64,000 nt of DNA from Massospora cicadina (GCA_022478985.1 JAKSZP010018519.1:62001-126000), one strand, 5' to 3'. Shown: positions 47,340 through 59,937, numbered from the stretch's first letter. Numbers and translations: made by a program. The notes: generated from the letters alone by a model not told the origin.

Positions 47340-48660
47340 AAGATGATGGTGACAAGGGTACCCATGGTTTAAAATGCAACAAATATAGATCTGTTTTATA
47401 TTGCTACTTTATTAGTATTGATATTTTTGTTTTCTGATGGTATTAAAGTTATCTTTATTAGTACTGTTCTTATCATTATTAGCAAAGTTTTTTTTTATTT
47501 TTATATATGCATTATTGAAAAAATTATTGTTAATTAAGTTCTTTTTTGTATTTGTAAAGGAACTTGGAGTGGACGTGTTTAACAACTCTTCTATCCCTCA
47601 ACTCCTTTAATTTGTAGGCATAAGCATATGACTTTTCTTATGATACAATGATTTTAATTCATATAATCACTAGTTGAGTCATCTAACCAAACCCATGGCT
47701 GTCACTATATAGCATGTAGTATCCAGTCAAAAATTGAAGTAGTTTGTCTCAGTGTTGTTAATTGCGTCAAACTCCATCACTATTTTTCTAAGTTTGTAAA
47801 GTAAGCTTTGGCCTGAAGCTTGATCAGCGTGAACGTTACGTTCAACAGGTGACGGTGGTAGTCCATTCCAGCAGTATCATATAGCAGGAATACATTGCTA
47901 AGGTAGGGATGGATGTCATCCACACAGCAAATGAAGTGGACTCACTAAGGTCTTGGAGTGATAAATGATGTTATATGCAAACTTAGTGGTGGGGAGAAGG
48001 GAGCTCAAAGCTGACAGTTGTTGCAATCTTCTAAAGTATAATCACCACAGTGATGTTAATTATGTTCCATAAATCCTTTTGACTATATGTTTGTTGAGTG
48101 TTGTCATACCCTGCGGATAACCATCAGGCCATTCAATTTAAAGATAAAGTGTAAAGTAATGTTAGTTCCATTTTCTGTGAGGATTTACTGGGCGAACGTG
48201 CATCTGAATAGTGCACTATATGATATCAATTGCAGCATCTACTACACCTAGGACCCAAATTGCTCAAGCTTTTACCCTATTATGTTATGTGGTCTATTAT
48301 TTCATGCTGTATTTGGCATAGTTTGCGCTGGTAGGTAAAGGGCTTACAAGGATGATGGACATGGTTGCCATTTAAATTGAGGATTCACCACTGTTTTTAA
48401 TACTTTTTATAAAGAAATTCTCTACTTATTACTGGTTGCAGCACATGATTGTTTCATGGATGTCAAAAAACATTTTCTTTTAATAGTATAATACCTTAAA
48501 AGATACACTGTTTTATTAACTCATCAAGCCCCAACGCATCGTGAGAGTTATAAATACTATTGTTCAGCTGTTAAAATAATTTTAAGAAGCTTAAGTTGAC
48601 TCTGTCAATTTTCAAACAGCTATCCATTCTTCAAAAGATCAGCCCGCATCTTTTCCAGGC
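47340..48660. other. Unassigned AT-rich region, faint minus-strand RT-like traces
   Basis: Left flank of E6. On minus near 47950-47780 a VDDI...YHRHLLNVTF pattern loosely resembles an RT active-site region, but neighbouring blocks do not support it. Otherwise nothing recognised. Confidence 0.25.
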
Positions 48661-48667
48661 TTATTCA

Positions 48668-49172
48668 GGTTGTTGTGGTCCATCCACATATTTGCCAAAC
48701 TTCATTTTTAGATATAAGTGGTCCACTATAATGGCGAAATAATAAATTTTCTAGGGTGTTTCAATAATTCAAGAATTGTTTAAGCATTTCATATAAAGGC
48801 TAAACAATGATTAATTACAATAGTGTCAGTGGATTTCTAGAGAAATGATTCATCCTAAAGAAAATGAACATTGGCAATACTTTAGACCAAACAAAATAGA
48901 GTAAAGCTTACCTATATAAAGTAATTAATGGAATATTTATAGTTTTCTAAGGGGAGCTCTCATGATGAGGATATTAATTTTTTAGGATTCACAAGATTTC
49001 CCTAATCCTTGAGGGAGCCTTGGTAACAAGTCATGAAGGGACGTGCTCTTTTGCGCCCTTTGAGAAAGCCACATAGCTAAATTGGCCCTTTGTATATTTA
49101 GAGACAATGACCCAATCAGAGGATTAATAAAGCAATAGTTTGTAAGACTGGCTGTGTCAGAAGAAGAGATAC
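48668..49172 (-). repeat. E6 3' LTR, left part
   Basis: 48838-49150 aligns by eye with 62920-63220: CATTGGCAATA/CTTTAGCAATA, GATTTCCCTAATCCTTGAGG/GATCTTTCCTAATCTCATGG, TTTGCGCCCTTTGAGAAAG/TTTGCACCCTTTGAAAAAG, GACCCAATCAGAGGATT/GGCCCAATTAAAGGATT. The alignment runs up to the E5 LTR and resumes at 55755. The left boundary is estimated from the length of the other LTR. Confidence 0.7.
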
Positions 49173-49626
49173 AAGTGAGCCAAAATTCTACTCCTTAATC
49201 AAGCCCTGATAAATTGACTCTTGAGACCTCATGAAAGAAACTGTTCATGAAGTCACCAATAAGAATTTTAATCAGGAAGATTCATGCACATCTGAAGTGA
49301 TGGTGATGCCTTTTGGAATTGAACGTCCACCTCATGAACCTCAGGAGGCAGGACTCTCACCATTTCAGTCATGAGGAGGATGCAGAAAAATGAGGGCATT
49401 GACTAGGTGGTCGATCAGGGAGGCTTCTAATGTCTTGAATGTATGATATCATGGAGGTCATCATGACATCGTTCTTATGATCATTTCATAAATACCAAGA
49501 CCTTTACAACTAATAAAGTAGTCTATTTAGCCCCATCTTTTAATCTTCATTGACCTCTTCACTAGTTTACAGCTTTAAGTCATTTTCAAACTTAAACTGC
49601 AGTCACGTTAACTATTATGATGAATA
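49173..49626 (+). repeat. E5 5' LTR
   Basis: Aligns with 55301-55754: AGCCCTGATAA.TT.ACTCTTGAG, GATGCCTT.T.GAATTG, CACTAGTTTACAG and CAGTCA near the end. PBS TGGTGCTCACTA starts at 49629, followed by a run of nine G. Confidence 0.85.
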
Positions 49627-49640
49627 AGTGGTGCTCACTA

Positions 49641-51820
49641 TGGGGGGGGGCTATGAGATGTCCATGTGAAAATGTCTATCATGAAAAAGTGGTGTATAAT
49701 AGCAATCATGAAATCCAACCTGTTGATTTGTTAATAAGTTTAAGTTGATAGTTTAACACTTCTCAATATAAGCTAAAATATATGCAGCCTGAAAACCTAG
49801 AATTATGGTCCACCTTACAATTTACCCTACCATATGTTGACAATGATTAGTATCAACTTCATAATGAGAACCTCAACGAGATTATTCAAAAGCTATTGAA
49901 TAGCATCTACTTTGTGTAAGGCCGGTCCAGTTGATCCTTTACCTCACTGGTACCTTCCACAATGTAAAATATGGATACCTCAGCCCTCCTATCAATTGTA
50001 GTATAGGCTTTGGGTTCTAAACTATCACCAAAGCTTCGTCCATTCAGCCATACATCACGTTCTACAAACAGTCAGGTTGCATCACCATATAGTATTACAA
50101 CAACTTATGCTTACTTGAAGCATACACTCAAATATTATCAACTTCTATACCGCGGCCTCCTCCTTCATTCCCAATAAATGGGAAACCATTGTTGATAACT
50201 TCACATTGTCAATGAGGCTCATAATAAACTCTCTTTGTTAGATAGTGGAGTTTTTGGTTTACCTCAAAAACCAGCTTCTTTAAGATGTGCAGCTCCATGG
50301 GGATGCATGGAACCAACGCCTCAAACAGATTGAAGACATTGTGCAGACTTTCCAGCACCAATACCAGGAGTTAGCCTCCAATGATATTGACTCAGATTGT
50401 GAAGGTCCAGAAGGCCATGAAGAGCCTGAAGGTCCCTGTGGGCCATAAGGACCTTCTGGTCCCGTGGTGCCTACTCCTGGTGATCGTAATGACTCCTGGA
50501 AACAAGGCACATTAATGGCACTTGCAGCTTTAAAGGATCAAATACGAAATATGGCTCAAGGGTGTAAGCTTTAACCAGACAGCGTGCCTCTAACCCTATC
50601 AATTTTACTGAGGCTAGTCAGACAAAATGGTTAATTTCAGAACATTCACCAAGCTCAACAATTTCTGCATCACCAACATGAACAAAACTGTTTCAGGTTT
50701 AAACTTGCTTGAGCAACATTTTTGATTCAGATGCTCATCTAAAGCGCCAAGATTTAAGCGCTGAAGGTGCAAGTTTTTCATAAAGCTTCTATTACCTCAC
50801 TAAAACAAAATAGGTATGACATTCAGGATGACCTGGAAGGATTAAAACAATGATTTGATCAACAAGCCCCTTGTGGATATGCAGAAACCAAGATCTCTGA
50901 GACTGCCTCAATTCCTGGTGTCAATAATCTTTTCATCCCTCTTGTTACTAACTTTATGTTTAGTTTTAGGGAGATATTTACCACAGGGAAGGAAAGTATT
51001 ACCTCCTTTCTGTACACTTATGTTATCTTGATGGAGGGGACCATGGATTAGCAGAAGGTGAAGCACATCCACTACTGCCTGTTTAGACCCCCAGAAGATT
51101 ATGACAACCCATTTAAAGTTATGCCACACCCGGGAACAAGTATATTCTGCAATAGTCCTGGAATTTGGAAGCACCAAACCTTAAACAATCAGAAGAAGAC
51201 GTTTTTAGGCATTTGGCTGAACAAAGAAGAAAAACATGTGGAGCTTGCCATCCAATTCTATGGCTGAGCGCAACCTCAGGTAACTAATAATCCTATTTTT
51301 TATGGACAACGCCATAACTAATTTCATCTCAACATTAAGACCTTATCCTTAGGTCAAAAATGCGTATGATAGTCCAGAAGAACAGCTTTTCCATGCTTCT
51401 AAGAAACTAAGAGAACACTTTTTTTAAATTCTTGCATCTACGCTGTATCCTAATTCCAAAGCATCTGGCTCTATAGTCATCCTTGGGTCCAGGTTGTCAA
51501 TAAACAAAACAAATCCCAGACCTCAATTCACTTAATGTAATGGATTCTGACATAGTGCCAAGACCAGTTAGAAAAATCTTACCAAGGAGGCGGGAAAAAG
51601 GCAGTCAGCATGAAAGACGAGGCACCACATGATGACATCCCTTTACCACCTCAATAATGTCTAGCGACCTCTAATGAGTCTATCATTGTCATACCAGAAA
51701 AAGATGGTTGGTACCCATTTTTAAATAAAAAACCTGTTATTGTTTGCTCTTTCTGATGAATCTACTATTTTCCTCAATCTATCTACTCAGTTTTTATGTC
51801 TAGTTAAGCATGTCATGGTT
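49641..51820 (+). pseudogene. E5 gag with Gly/Pro-rich segment
   Basis: Plus strand. 50400-50490 reads EGPEGHEEPEGPCGP then GPSGP and PGDRNDSW, a collagen-like Gly/Pro repeat also present at the window's left edge in E0. Capsid-like LMEGT near 51035 and a 69-codon open piece at 51058-51267 follow. The antisense frame here looks collagen-like too, but that is a reflection of the repeat. No zinc knuckle found. Confidence 0.55.
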
Positions 51821-51829
51821 TGAGTTCAT

Positions 51830-52250
51830 AATATTCCTGTCCATATAGATGTTGAAAGTGGTTCCCCACAAACATCAATTTGTCTTAATTAATGAAGCGC
51901 ATCAAAAATCGCCCACAATTTACCACATGGCATGAAATATAGCACGGCTGAGCCACACTGCACCAGGTCCATTGATGCCTATCCCTTATTCCATTCACTT
52001 TGTAAAGCATTCTGTGATATACCATCCGTTGTCTTAGACAGACCAAGTTATGACCTTCTCCTCAGGACTCAGTTTCTCTGGGACTATTCCACCGTTGAGC
52101 ACTATGATTAGGGATTTTTATCCCTGATGGGACACAAGGTCATATTGGATTTTGAAACCTCCTGTGATGCCAAAACAGAGGTCAAATCTCAGGCTTGCAG
52201 TTGGAGAGCAATAGGCTAACTGATAGGCTTAAGGAACCTACAATTGGCTC
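51830..52250 (+). pseudogene. E5 protease remnant
   Basis: VESGSPQTSICL near 51850-51885 is the retropepsin active-site box with Asp replaced by Glu. RPSYDLLLRTQF and FLSLMGHKVILDFE near 52040-52165 match the E3 segment at 26979-27242. Confidence 0.7.
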
Positions 52251-52679
52251 TTGCATGCAAATAACCCCCACTTACAGTATATGGCCAAGTAAGCATGCCT
52301 ATTTATTTACCTAAGATGACCACTATACCAGCAAAGTCTCAGGTTATTGTTAAACCTGGTTTTTATAAATAATTCCTCAGGACATTTGTGGAGATAAGAG
52401 GAATGGCTAACTCATCTTTCAAGCAGGTCCTGAACTTCCAGGAAATTTAGATATGACCTATGCTGGATCCATATTGGCGCTGCTGACTAACCTCACTGAC
52501 AAATATAGGATAGTAGGACCTAATAATCCTGCCGCTAATTTTTCCTATTTACTGAAGAAGCTTTTGATGACTCCTTAACTTTATAATTCTAAGGGATTTT
52601 GGTTAGAAATACCCACGTCAGTAGCTCTAGTTGAAACCTATATTAGGCATGAGCTAACTAGTGAACAACTGAACCAAGG

Positions 52680-53560
52680 TAAGTAATACCTGGAAGAATA
52701 CTCAGACTTCTTCTTAACTTCTAACTACAATTTTGAAAAAATGAATTGCTTTTTGCATCACTTTGAGACTGGTGTTGCACCACCACTTGGTCCTGTCCCT
52801 ACCAAAAAAGTAAAGCCTAAGAGGCACAGGAGGCCGTTGAGCTCAAGCAACTACTTCAAGCTGGACTATTGGAGCCTTTGCGTAGCCCTTGGGCCCCCCT
52901 CTCTTGTTAGTTTAAGAAGAATGGCAGTCATCATGTAGTGATGGACTATCAATAACTTAATTACATTACCAATAAGAACTGTTACCCCTGGCCCCAGATT
53001 AACGACTCTCCACTTGCTTACTGAGTCACAGTATTTTCTTCTAAAAATCTCACTAGCCAATACTGGTTATTAGAACTAGCCCCCTGAAGTTTGGTCAAAA
53101 TGCGCGCTAGTAGATAATGATGGACTATTTGAGCCAGTGAGGATGCCTCAGGGCCTTTGCAACGCGCCTTCCACCTTTCAAAGCCATGGAATGGATTCTA
53201 GGGGGATAAAATCTATCCTGCCTCCTCGTGTACCTCAATGATATCCCTTTGTTCTTGAAAACCCTCAACAGCCATGTGGAACACCTCTGAGAAGACTTTA
53301 ACAGTCTTAGAAAGGCCTCAATAAAGCTTAAGCCTTCAAAGTGCTCTTTTTTAATAAGAAATGGAATTCCTTAAACATAAAGTCTCAAAACATGGTATTC
53401 AGCCCATCTCAAATAAAGTCACTACCATTAAGAAGATGTCATGCCCTCAGAGCCTTAGGGATATTTAGTATTACTTGCATGGTGGGTTATTATTGTCAGG
53501 TCATCCCTCAGTTTTCCAACTTAGCCAATCCCCTGAACTATTTTTTACAATAGAATGCAT
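52680..53560 (+). pseudogene. E5 reverse transcriptase remnant
   Basis: Plus strand. HHFETGVAPPLGPVP (52757-52801) is the conserved 'H.I.TG..P....P' start; LKQLLQAGLLEPL near 52844-52882 and KKNGSHHVVMDYQ near 52915-52952 follow in a neighbouring frame. LVYLNDIPLFLKT (53224-53262) is the active-site box with the first Asp changed to Asn. Confidence 0.88.
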
Positions 53561-53980
53561 CTTATTAAGTGGCAGCCTGAACAAGAACAGGATTTTAATG
53601 CGCTGTAGTCCTCTTTTTTGTACTAAACCTATTTTAGTTCATCTAGACTTTGACCAACTCTTTTTGCTGTTCACTAATGCTAGTTATGTCACTATTGGGG
53701 AAATCCTAACTAATAAGGAAGAGGAACAGGTCAATCACTAGTAACTTATCTTAGTAAGACCCTGAGCAGGGCCAGACGGGATTATGGCATTACTGAGTGC
53801 AAGTACATGGCTGTTTTCTTAGCAATAAAAAATCATGCCCCTACCTATATGGCACACATTTCACTGTCATCACTGACCAGTTCTTGCTCCAGTGGTTGAG
53901 CAAATGATTTAGTTGGATGGACGGCTAGAAATCTGGGCCTTAAAGCTGCAGAGCTACAATTTTAACTTCTTAAATTGTGC
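53560..53980 (+). pseudogene. E5 RNase H remnant
   Basis: LFLLFTNASYVTIGEILTN (53660-53716), the DAS block with Asp changed to Asn, then EEEQVNH and a Y.SKTL-like segment. HFTVITDQFLLQWL near 53856-53900 resembles the TDH.nL block. Between RT and integrase as expected. Confidence 0.8.
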
Positions 53981-54229
53981 AGGATCAATATATCAGAATA
54001 TCAAAAAATCTTGAGATGACAGTACTATCCAACTTGACCCCCAATGAAGTTCAAATGTATGATCTGATCGGCTGGCCTGAGTGTTGGGAGTTGAAGACTC
54101 CTGAGATCCAAGCCAAGCTCCTAAATAAAGATGACCCAAAACACCCAAGTTAAATAAGGAATTATATATAGAAATAAACAAGAAGTGGTCCTCTACATCC
54201 GCCTCCTCCAGAAACAATGTCATTATTGA

Positions 54230-55295
54230 AGGACACATGACCGTAGGACATAGGGCAGTACAGAGGACCAACAAATGGCTAAAGAAACGATGCTGTAGGG
54301 ATCAGATTGTTTAAATCATCTAGGAAGTTCTATAGGCTTGTATGAACTATTAGCCCTGGGACTGGGTGAGTCCCCAGTACCAAGATTCAGTTTTGTCTCC
54401 ATATAGCCCCTTTAATATCATCAGCATCGATTTTGGTGGACACTCTGCACACTAGGTTACATGGCCATATATATCCTGTTACTCATGGACCATCTGACCA
54501 AATTTGTCAAAGCAATTTTTATTACAGCTGCCACCTTGAAAACCATGGTCATATTACTTATATAATATACTTTTGACCCAGCATTGATGCTCACTAACTT
54601 TATTATCAGACAGTGGGATAAATTTTACCTTACAGTTAGTCCAATAACTAGATTTGCTTTTTTGAACTAGCCAAAGTTTCACCCCACATTATAACTTTCA
54701 ACCAATGGGAAGGCAGAACCTGCTATTGGAACTCTCATTTCTAGTTTGCAAAGATGGCCACCTCTGACACTAATCAGTAGAACCACTACCTACCCAGCGT
54801 CTTAGTCACTTACAAAATAAGCTACCATCAAACATGATGATGTCCCTTTAAAGCTCTATATGGGCGTGCACATTAATTGTCTTTTAACGTTCATCTCCTA
54901 CTTTTTTTAGTACTAGATTCATCTCCTACTTAATAACTCCATAACTGAGAACTCTGATTTACCATATGGCCTTAGCTGATAGAATTGTATAGCTTCAAGC
55001 CATAGCCACGCATGGAATTGTCACCACCACAAAAAGGGAGAATCCCTATTTAATGACAGCTGGCCCTCCTTTATAAATTTTCAATAAGTAACTTAGTTAT
55101 CTTTTATCACCAACATAGAGGTTGACAGAACAAACTTGATGTTCTTTGTTCCAGACCTTACAAGGTCATTAATAAGGTGAACTCTGAGCTCTCCATTGCT
55201 GACATCAATCAGGGGACAGTGGTGAACCGAGTACATGGCCAATTTCTACAGCCCTATACCCCCCTTAAACAGTTTATGGAAACGCTGTCAAGAAT
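54230..55295 (+). pseudogene. E5 integrase remnant
   Basis: SIDFGGHSAH near 54426-54455 carries the first Asp; LLLMDHLTKFVKA near 54478-54516 follows. Third-block features lie near 54690-54720 and PFKALYGRA near 54846-54872. The tail RPYKVI and GTVVNRVHGQFLQPYTP lie near 55155-55265. The central Asp block near 54590-54640 is eroded. Confidence 0.75.
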
Positions 55296-55300
55296 TGATA

Positions 55301-55754
55301 TGTTGAGCGAGTTGTAATACCTACTACAAATTTGAGCCCTGATAAGTTTACTCTTGAGCTTCAAAAAACCCATCTTTGAAGGCACTTATGTTAATTTTGA
55401 TTAGGAAGCATCACACGCATGATAATCAATGAAGATGCCTTCTAGAATTGCACCTCTGCTTCTCAAACCTCAAGAGGCGTGACTCCCACTATTGCGGTCA
55501 TGAAGATGATTTAGAACAATAAGAACGTTGAAAGGGAAGTTGATCCAAAAGTTGGTGAAATCTCTTGATCATATGAGACAATGAAGGTCCTCACTGCATT
55601 GTGTTATCATTCACCTTATGAGTTATCAAGACCTTTTAATTCGTAAACTATACTATCTTGCCCCATAATTTGTCTTCATCAGCCTCTCCACTAGTTTACA
55701 GTTTGAGCCCGTTATAAACCTCAGCTACAGTCAAGAGAACAGTTATGCTTAGAG
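55301..55754 (+). repeat. E5 3' LTR
   Basis: Starts TGTTGAGCGAG and aligns along its length with 49173-49626. The purine tract before it is poor. Right end adjoins the rest of the E6 LTR. Confidence 0.82.
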
Positions 55755-55812
55755 AAGAAAAATGTCAAAGTTCAATTGGTTCTAAACTGACTTGAACTTG
55801 GTCTTTCTAACA
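55755..55812 (-). repeat. E6 3' LTR, right part
   Basis: ATGTCAAAGTT...CTGACTTGAACTTGGTC and TTTCTAACA match GGGTCAAATAT...CTGACTTAAACTTAGTC and TTTCCAACC at the right end of the 5' LTR (63249-63291). Ends CTAACA beside the polypurine tract. Confidence 0.8.
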
Positions 55813-55829
55813 ATACCCCCTCAAATGCT

Positions 55830-56960
55830 TGCTGAGGGTGTACATAGCTCCAAAAAACCTTCCACGGAATCAATTAACACAGTCTTCATTTTGACTAATG
55901 TGATGGAATATCGAGCCACATTGGTAAATCAATTGATAGGGTCCAGACCACATTACATAATGTTCATGGACTCCTCCTCCAGGTTAGTGGTAGAGCTATC
56001 TAATTCACAATTGATACTCAGGCATGATGCGCTTCTTTACATTGGTAAGTTCATTTATCTTAAGGTGATTGTCCCTATGTTTTGACATCAAAAGTTGCTG
56101 CCTAAAAAAATTTCTGATAGTCTCTTAATGGTTTCTAAGGGGGTTTTAGAGTAGTTTCCAAAGCTAGTTTGGACATTAGAAAGTAATAAGGGTCCCAACT
56201 TTATAAAGCCTTGAATGTGACATTCCTAATAAATTATTTTGGTAGTCTACTTGTAGGCCATCAATGCTTTAGGTAGTTTATTCATGTCGTTAGTCCATGT
56301 CATTTGTGTCATTTTAAGGAGAAAATCATGAGTTTACCATTTGTCACTCTACAGCACCATTAGTAGAAAGATGATAGGGAACCATAAAGGCTTGATATGT
56401 TCCTATTGCCGAATTAAGTATAATTAATATCTTAGATACAATATTCTCTGCATTATCAGACAGGAAGACATCTGAGCTACCATGCCAGGTGAATAATTTA
56501 TTAGATAAATGAGGCAGTGGCTTTAGTTTTGGCGTATACTACTGATCTGGCCTCTGCCTTTTTTTTATAAAATGATCAATGGTAAGGATAATGTAAAAAT
56601 GCCCATTACTGACGCTAGGAAGGGGCCCATTTACTTTAATAATAATGGTAACAAAAGGTTAGGTTGGAACAAAAACTTGTTGATAATAGATTGGAATCTA
56701 GGGTTCTTGGTTTACACAAATGAGGCAGAAATCGATAAAATCGTTGATTGAGTTAATTTATTTTTCCTGTAACATTAATCTAGAAGTAATTGACAAAATT
56801 TTTAACCATGTTTACAGTGTTATGGGCCTCCATAATGGATATGATATACCAACGGGTAGACATATGGTAGTCAGTACATAAATACACATTTATAAAGTAG
56901 TCTTACCCTGATTTGATTTTGGTCTGCCATTCGTCTTTGTTTTTGAAACTTTGAGTCTTT
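55830..56960 (-). pseudogene. E6 integrase remnant
   Basis: Minus strand. NGPLPSVSNGHFYIILTIDH near 56650-56590 (first Asp position eroded) and CFLSDNAENIVSKIL near 56485-56440 (second Asp retained). YHLSTNGAVEW near 56370-56340 retains the catalytic Glu. The most complete catalytic core in the short lineage apart from E3. Confidence 0.82.
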
Positions 56961-57099
56961 CAATCACGCATCTTGGGTCTTCCTATAAGCTTTTAGACAA
57001 AATCTTCTTGGATAAAATAAATATATATTATTGGTAAGCGGATATCTCAACATCATTTTTTGGTAACCCTCACTCATTGCACAAGTGAGAAATCATAAT

Positions 57100-57550
57100 C
57101 TTGTAACTTGAGAGCCCATTGTGAAAGTCGTCCATTAGATACTTTACTTGTTACAACCACTTTGATGACACAAAACTTGGTTTTAACTGTGAAATATCTC
57201 CCATAGAGGTAGGGGAAATGCTGAATGGCAAACAGCATAACCAGAAACTCCAAAGCTGTACACTATAGTCTCTTATGATTACCCAAAATTTTATTATAGT
57301 AAGCAATAGGAGAGTCAAATTAATTAAAATTGAGTTGTGCCATTATAGCTCCAACTGCAACTTCACTGGCGTCCATGAACGGAAGAAATGGCTTGTTGAA
57401 ATTATGGTTTAAATTAATTAAGAGTAATTTAAAGCATCTCTCATGGAGTAAAAAGCCAGTTGATGAGATGTTTCAAGTGAAATGTGAACTTTTTAGAATA
57501 CTAATGGAATACCCATGCTTCAATACAGTGCTTATAACTTACAGAACTTA
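57100..57550 (-). pseudogene. E6 RNase H remnant
   Basis: Minus strand near 57390-57200: PFLPFMDASEVAVGAIMAQ, then SPIAYYNKILGNHKRL and LEFLVMLFAIQHFP. This is the standard gypsy RNase H start with Asp kept. The gap of about 1.5 kb to the RT is explained by the insertion at 57568-58657. Confidence 0.85.
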
Positions 57551-57567
57551 AATATAGTTTTATATTA

Positions 57568-58657
57568 GTAGATACCTATCAATAAGTTCAGAAACCATTA
57601 AACCTAATAAAGATTTTAGCCTCCAACAACTTAGTTAAAATTTTTCAAGTCAGCCAAACTTAACTAAACCATTAAACAATTACCTGAAACTATTGAGCCA
57701 TTGAATCAGCCAAAAAATGAACTATTACTCAAAAAACCAAATATTTACTTTACAAAAAGCCAAAGGTTACCAACCACTTATCAAAACCTATGAAACTATT
57801 GAATTAAATGAATATGAAAATGCTTAGCAAAATTGCTATATAAAAACAATTAGAAAAATATAAGTTTTAGATCTTATATAATACTGATATTAAAATTATA
57901 TTATTTTATTAAAGAATATTAGATTACCATCCCCAAACTTTTTTAGTACTTGTAAAAAGTTTAGTGATTTTTGATATATTTGTTCATGAGATAATACATC
58001 CTATATAATAAATAAGCAGAAATATAGTCTTGTAAGAAAAGTTTATTCTAATTATTGTTAATACCCAGTTTAGTACAGATTTTTTTGTAAGGTTAAAATT
58101 TACCATATAAACCTAATTGATTTTAACTTATAATGTTTGATGGCTTTTAATAAAATTAAGAATTAAATTAAATTGTTTAAAATAAAATTATCACCCACTG
58201 CAGATAAAACCAATTAAACTTATTGAATTAACTATAACATCAACCACTTACCTGAAACCATTGAGTCCATCAAATCAATCAAGATCCACAACCACCCAGC
58301 CATAACCAATTAAACTATTGAATCAACTAATAAATAACTGCTTGCCAAAATCATCAGCTTAATAATCAACCTAAAAACCACCAATTATTTGGCAAAACCA
58401 GCTAATTTAAATAATAAACCAAAAACAAATTTTATCAGCCATAACAATATACTGATCTCCATTAAAAGCATTAAAATTATTCACTTCATACATATAAAAG
58501 TTTTTATATTTTCTATTGAAACCAAAAAACAGGATTTGAGGTGCACATGGACTCCCTCCTATCAATCTCTATCCAAATTTTCAAGGCTCCACATGCTGTA
58601 GTTTTGGCTGGGCATCGCACACATGCTACACATGCACATACACACATGGGTTTTATT
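57568..58657. mobile_element. 1.09-kb A/C-rich insertion in E6, unknown class
   Basis: Interrupts E6 between RT and RNase H. Possible TSD AATATAGTTTTATATTA (57551-57567) and AATATGGATTTATACTA (58658-58674), 14/17. The left and centre consist of degenerate repeats of a motif like ACCAATTAAACTATTGAATC and CCACTTACCTGAAACCATTG. The last 130 bp are different: richer in GC, with GCACACATGCTACACATGCA. No coding frame or terminal repeat recognised. Length and long TSD favour a retroposed sequence. Confidence 0.55.
57600..58350. repeat. Degenerate tandem/dispersed motif in the E6 insertion
   Basis: The phrases TTACCTGAAACTATTGAG (about 57683) and TTACCTGAAACCATTGAG (about 58248), and AATTAAACTATTGAATCAAC (about 58308) with similar versions at 57790 and 58206, indicate a diverged repeat unit of roughly 60 bp. 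The two clusters are separated by an AT-rich core (57840-58190). Confidence 0.55.
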
Positions 58658-58674
58658 AATATGGATTTATACTA

Positions 58675-59915
58675 AGGTCTCAGCCTGTTGAGAAAAAATA
58701 AGAATTAACGGTCCATAGCAACCTATCAATCCTAAAAATTGAACATCACATAGACTTTTTTACTAAAACATCTTATGAATGGCAACATATTGTCTGTTAA
58801 CATATAGATCCTTTTACACTTAAATTTTTAGACCAAAAAATTCATCTCCTTATACAAGTTCTGAATTTGGTGGGTTTCAGCTTTTATGGATGCTGCCCTC
58901 ATCTTACAAAGACATCTAGTAGGTACTGTTTGCTCATTGAAGGTTAGGAGAAAACAGTAAAATTGTCCAGATAGATCAATAAACAAGACATTTTAAGGAC
59001 TCTGAGCTTACCATATATTGTCACTGGAAGGTGCAGAGGCGTTGTACAACCTCAGGGAATGCAGAACATCTTGAATAACTCTTCATTGGGGATTTACATT
59101 ATTTTTTTTATATGCTATGGTGCCAGTTTAATCTGGAAATAACTTTCAATAAGAATCATGGCTAAGTAAAATGGGATCCATTTCATAGCCCAAGAGAGTC
59201 ATCAATATGGGGCAGGGGTAGCTGTTCTTCTGGGTGATTGCATTCTGTCATCTATATTCCATCATAATTTGATGACCCAATCTGATTAGTGAACCAATAA
59301 AAGGAGAGAAGCCTATGGGCTCTAAGGAAGGTTTAAGAATATGGACTCCAATAACTGTTTCAATTCATTGATCATTTGGGCCTTTTTGACCTTAGACTTT
59401 CAATAGGTCCTAGCCTAATTTGGTTTGGAATTACTGGTCTGCACCTGTGGTGGACTCCTTTTATGACCCTGAAGTCATCAGGCCCCTTATTAAAATGTGA
59501 CATAACACTCCACAACTAGAGAATCCATAAATTTTTGTTGTTAACATTTAAGTGAATCACCAAATATTACCTCCACTCATGGTATGATAAGGAGTTTTTC
59601 AAGTACTAAGTCATTCAAATATCCACAGCCTAAGGTGATACCACCTTGGTCAAATCAGATAAGGTGCGGATGTAGACTATCAGGTAAATAAAAACATTTA
59701 GGTTTTGATGAGTGAGATTGGCCACCAATATGGTAAAAGACATACAGTATGCAGGGTTGAGTATGCCCAAGCAGTGCAGAAATTCATTAATTGATGGATT
59801 GTGCTCTCTATGAAACTATAACAGGTGAGCTGATGGTATAATAAACTTGTATCCCTTTTTTAATCAGCATTTGAGACTTGGGTTGAATAAAACTTATTGA
59901 CAGGGAAAATGACCA
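58675..59915 (-). pseudogene. E6 reverse transcriptase remnant
   Basis: Minus strand. CLLIYLDNFTVFS at 59000-58950 is the active-site box (second Asp changed to Asn). VQFLGLIGCYGPL near 58740-58700 is the later FLG.I.S..G block. N-terminal blocks between 59200 and 59700 are only faintly readable. Confidence 0.75.
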
Positions 59916-59937
59916 TTTCCTTAAGTAAATTAAAAGT

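Larger units (their letters stand above)
49173..55754 (+). mobile_element. E5: Ty3/gypsy element nested in the E6 LTR
   Basis: Plus strand, about 6.6 kb. 5' LTR about 49173-49626, PBS 49629-49640, gag, protease, RT, RNase H, integrase, 3' LTR about 55301-55754. All domains are present but interrupted. The two pieces of the E6 LTR on its flanks join to a normal LTR, proving insertion. No clean TSD, ends uncertain by several bases. Confidence 0.85.

Noticed and set aside
47780..47950. RT active-site-like VDDI on the minus strand
   Set aside because: Neighbouring RT blocks are missing and the order conflicts with the element expected there.
50280..50510. Antisense frame that looks like collagen (GPEGPYGPQGPSG)
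   Set aside because: It is the reverse complement of the Gly/Pro-rich E5 gag segment; GGNCCN-type repeats read as Gly-Pro on both strands.
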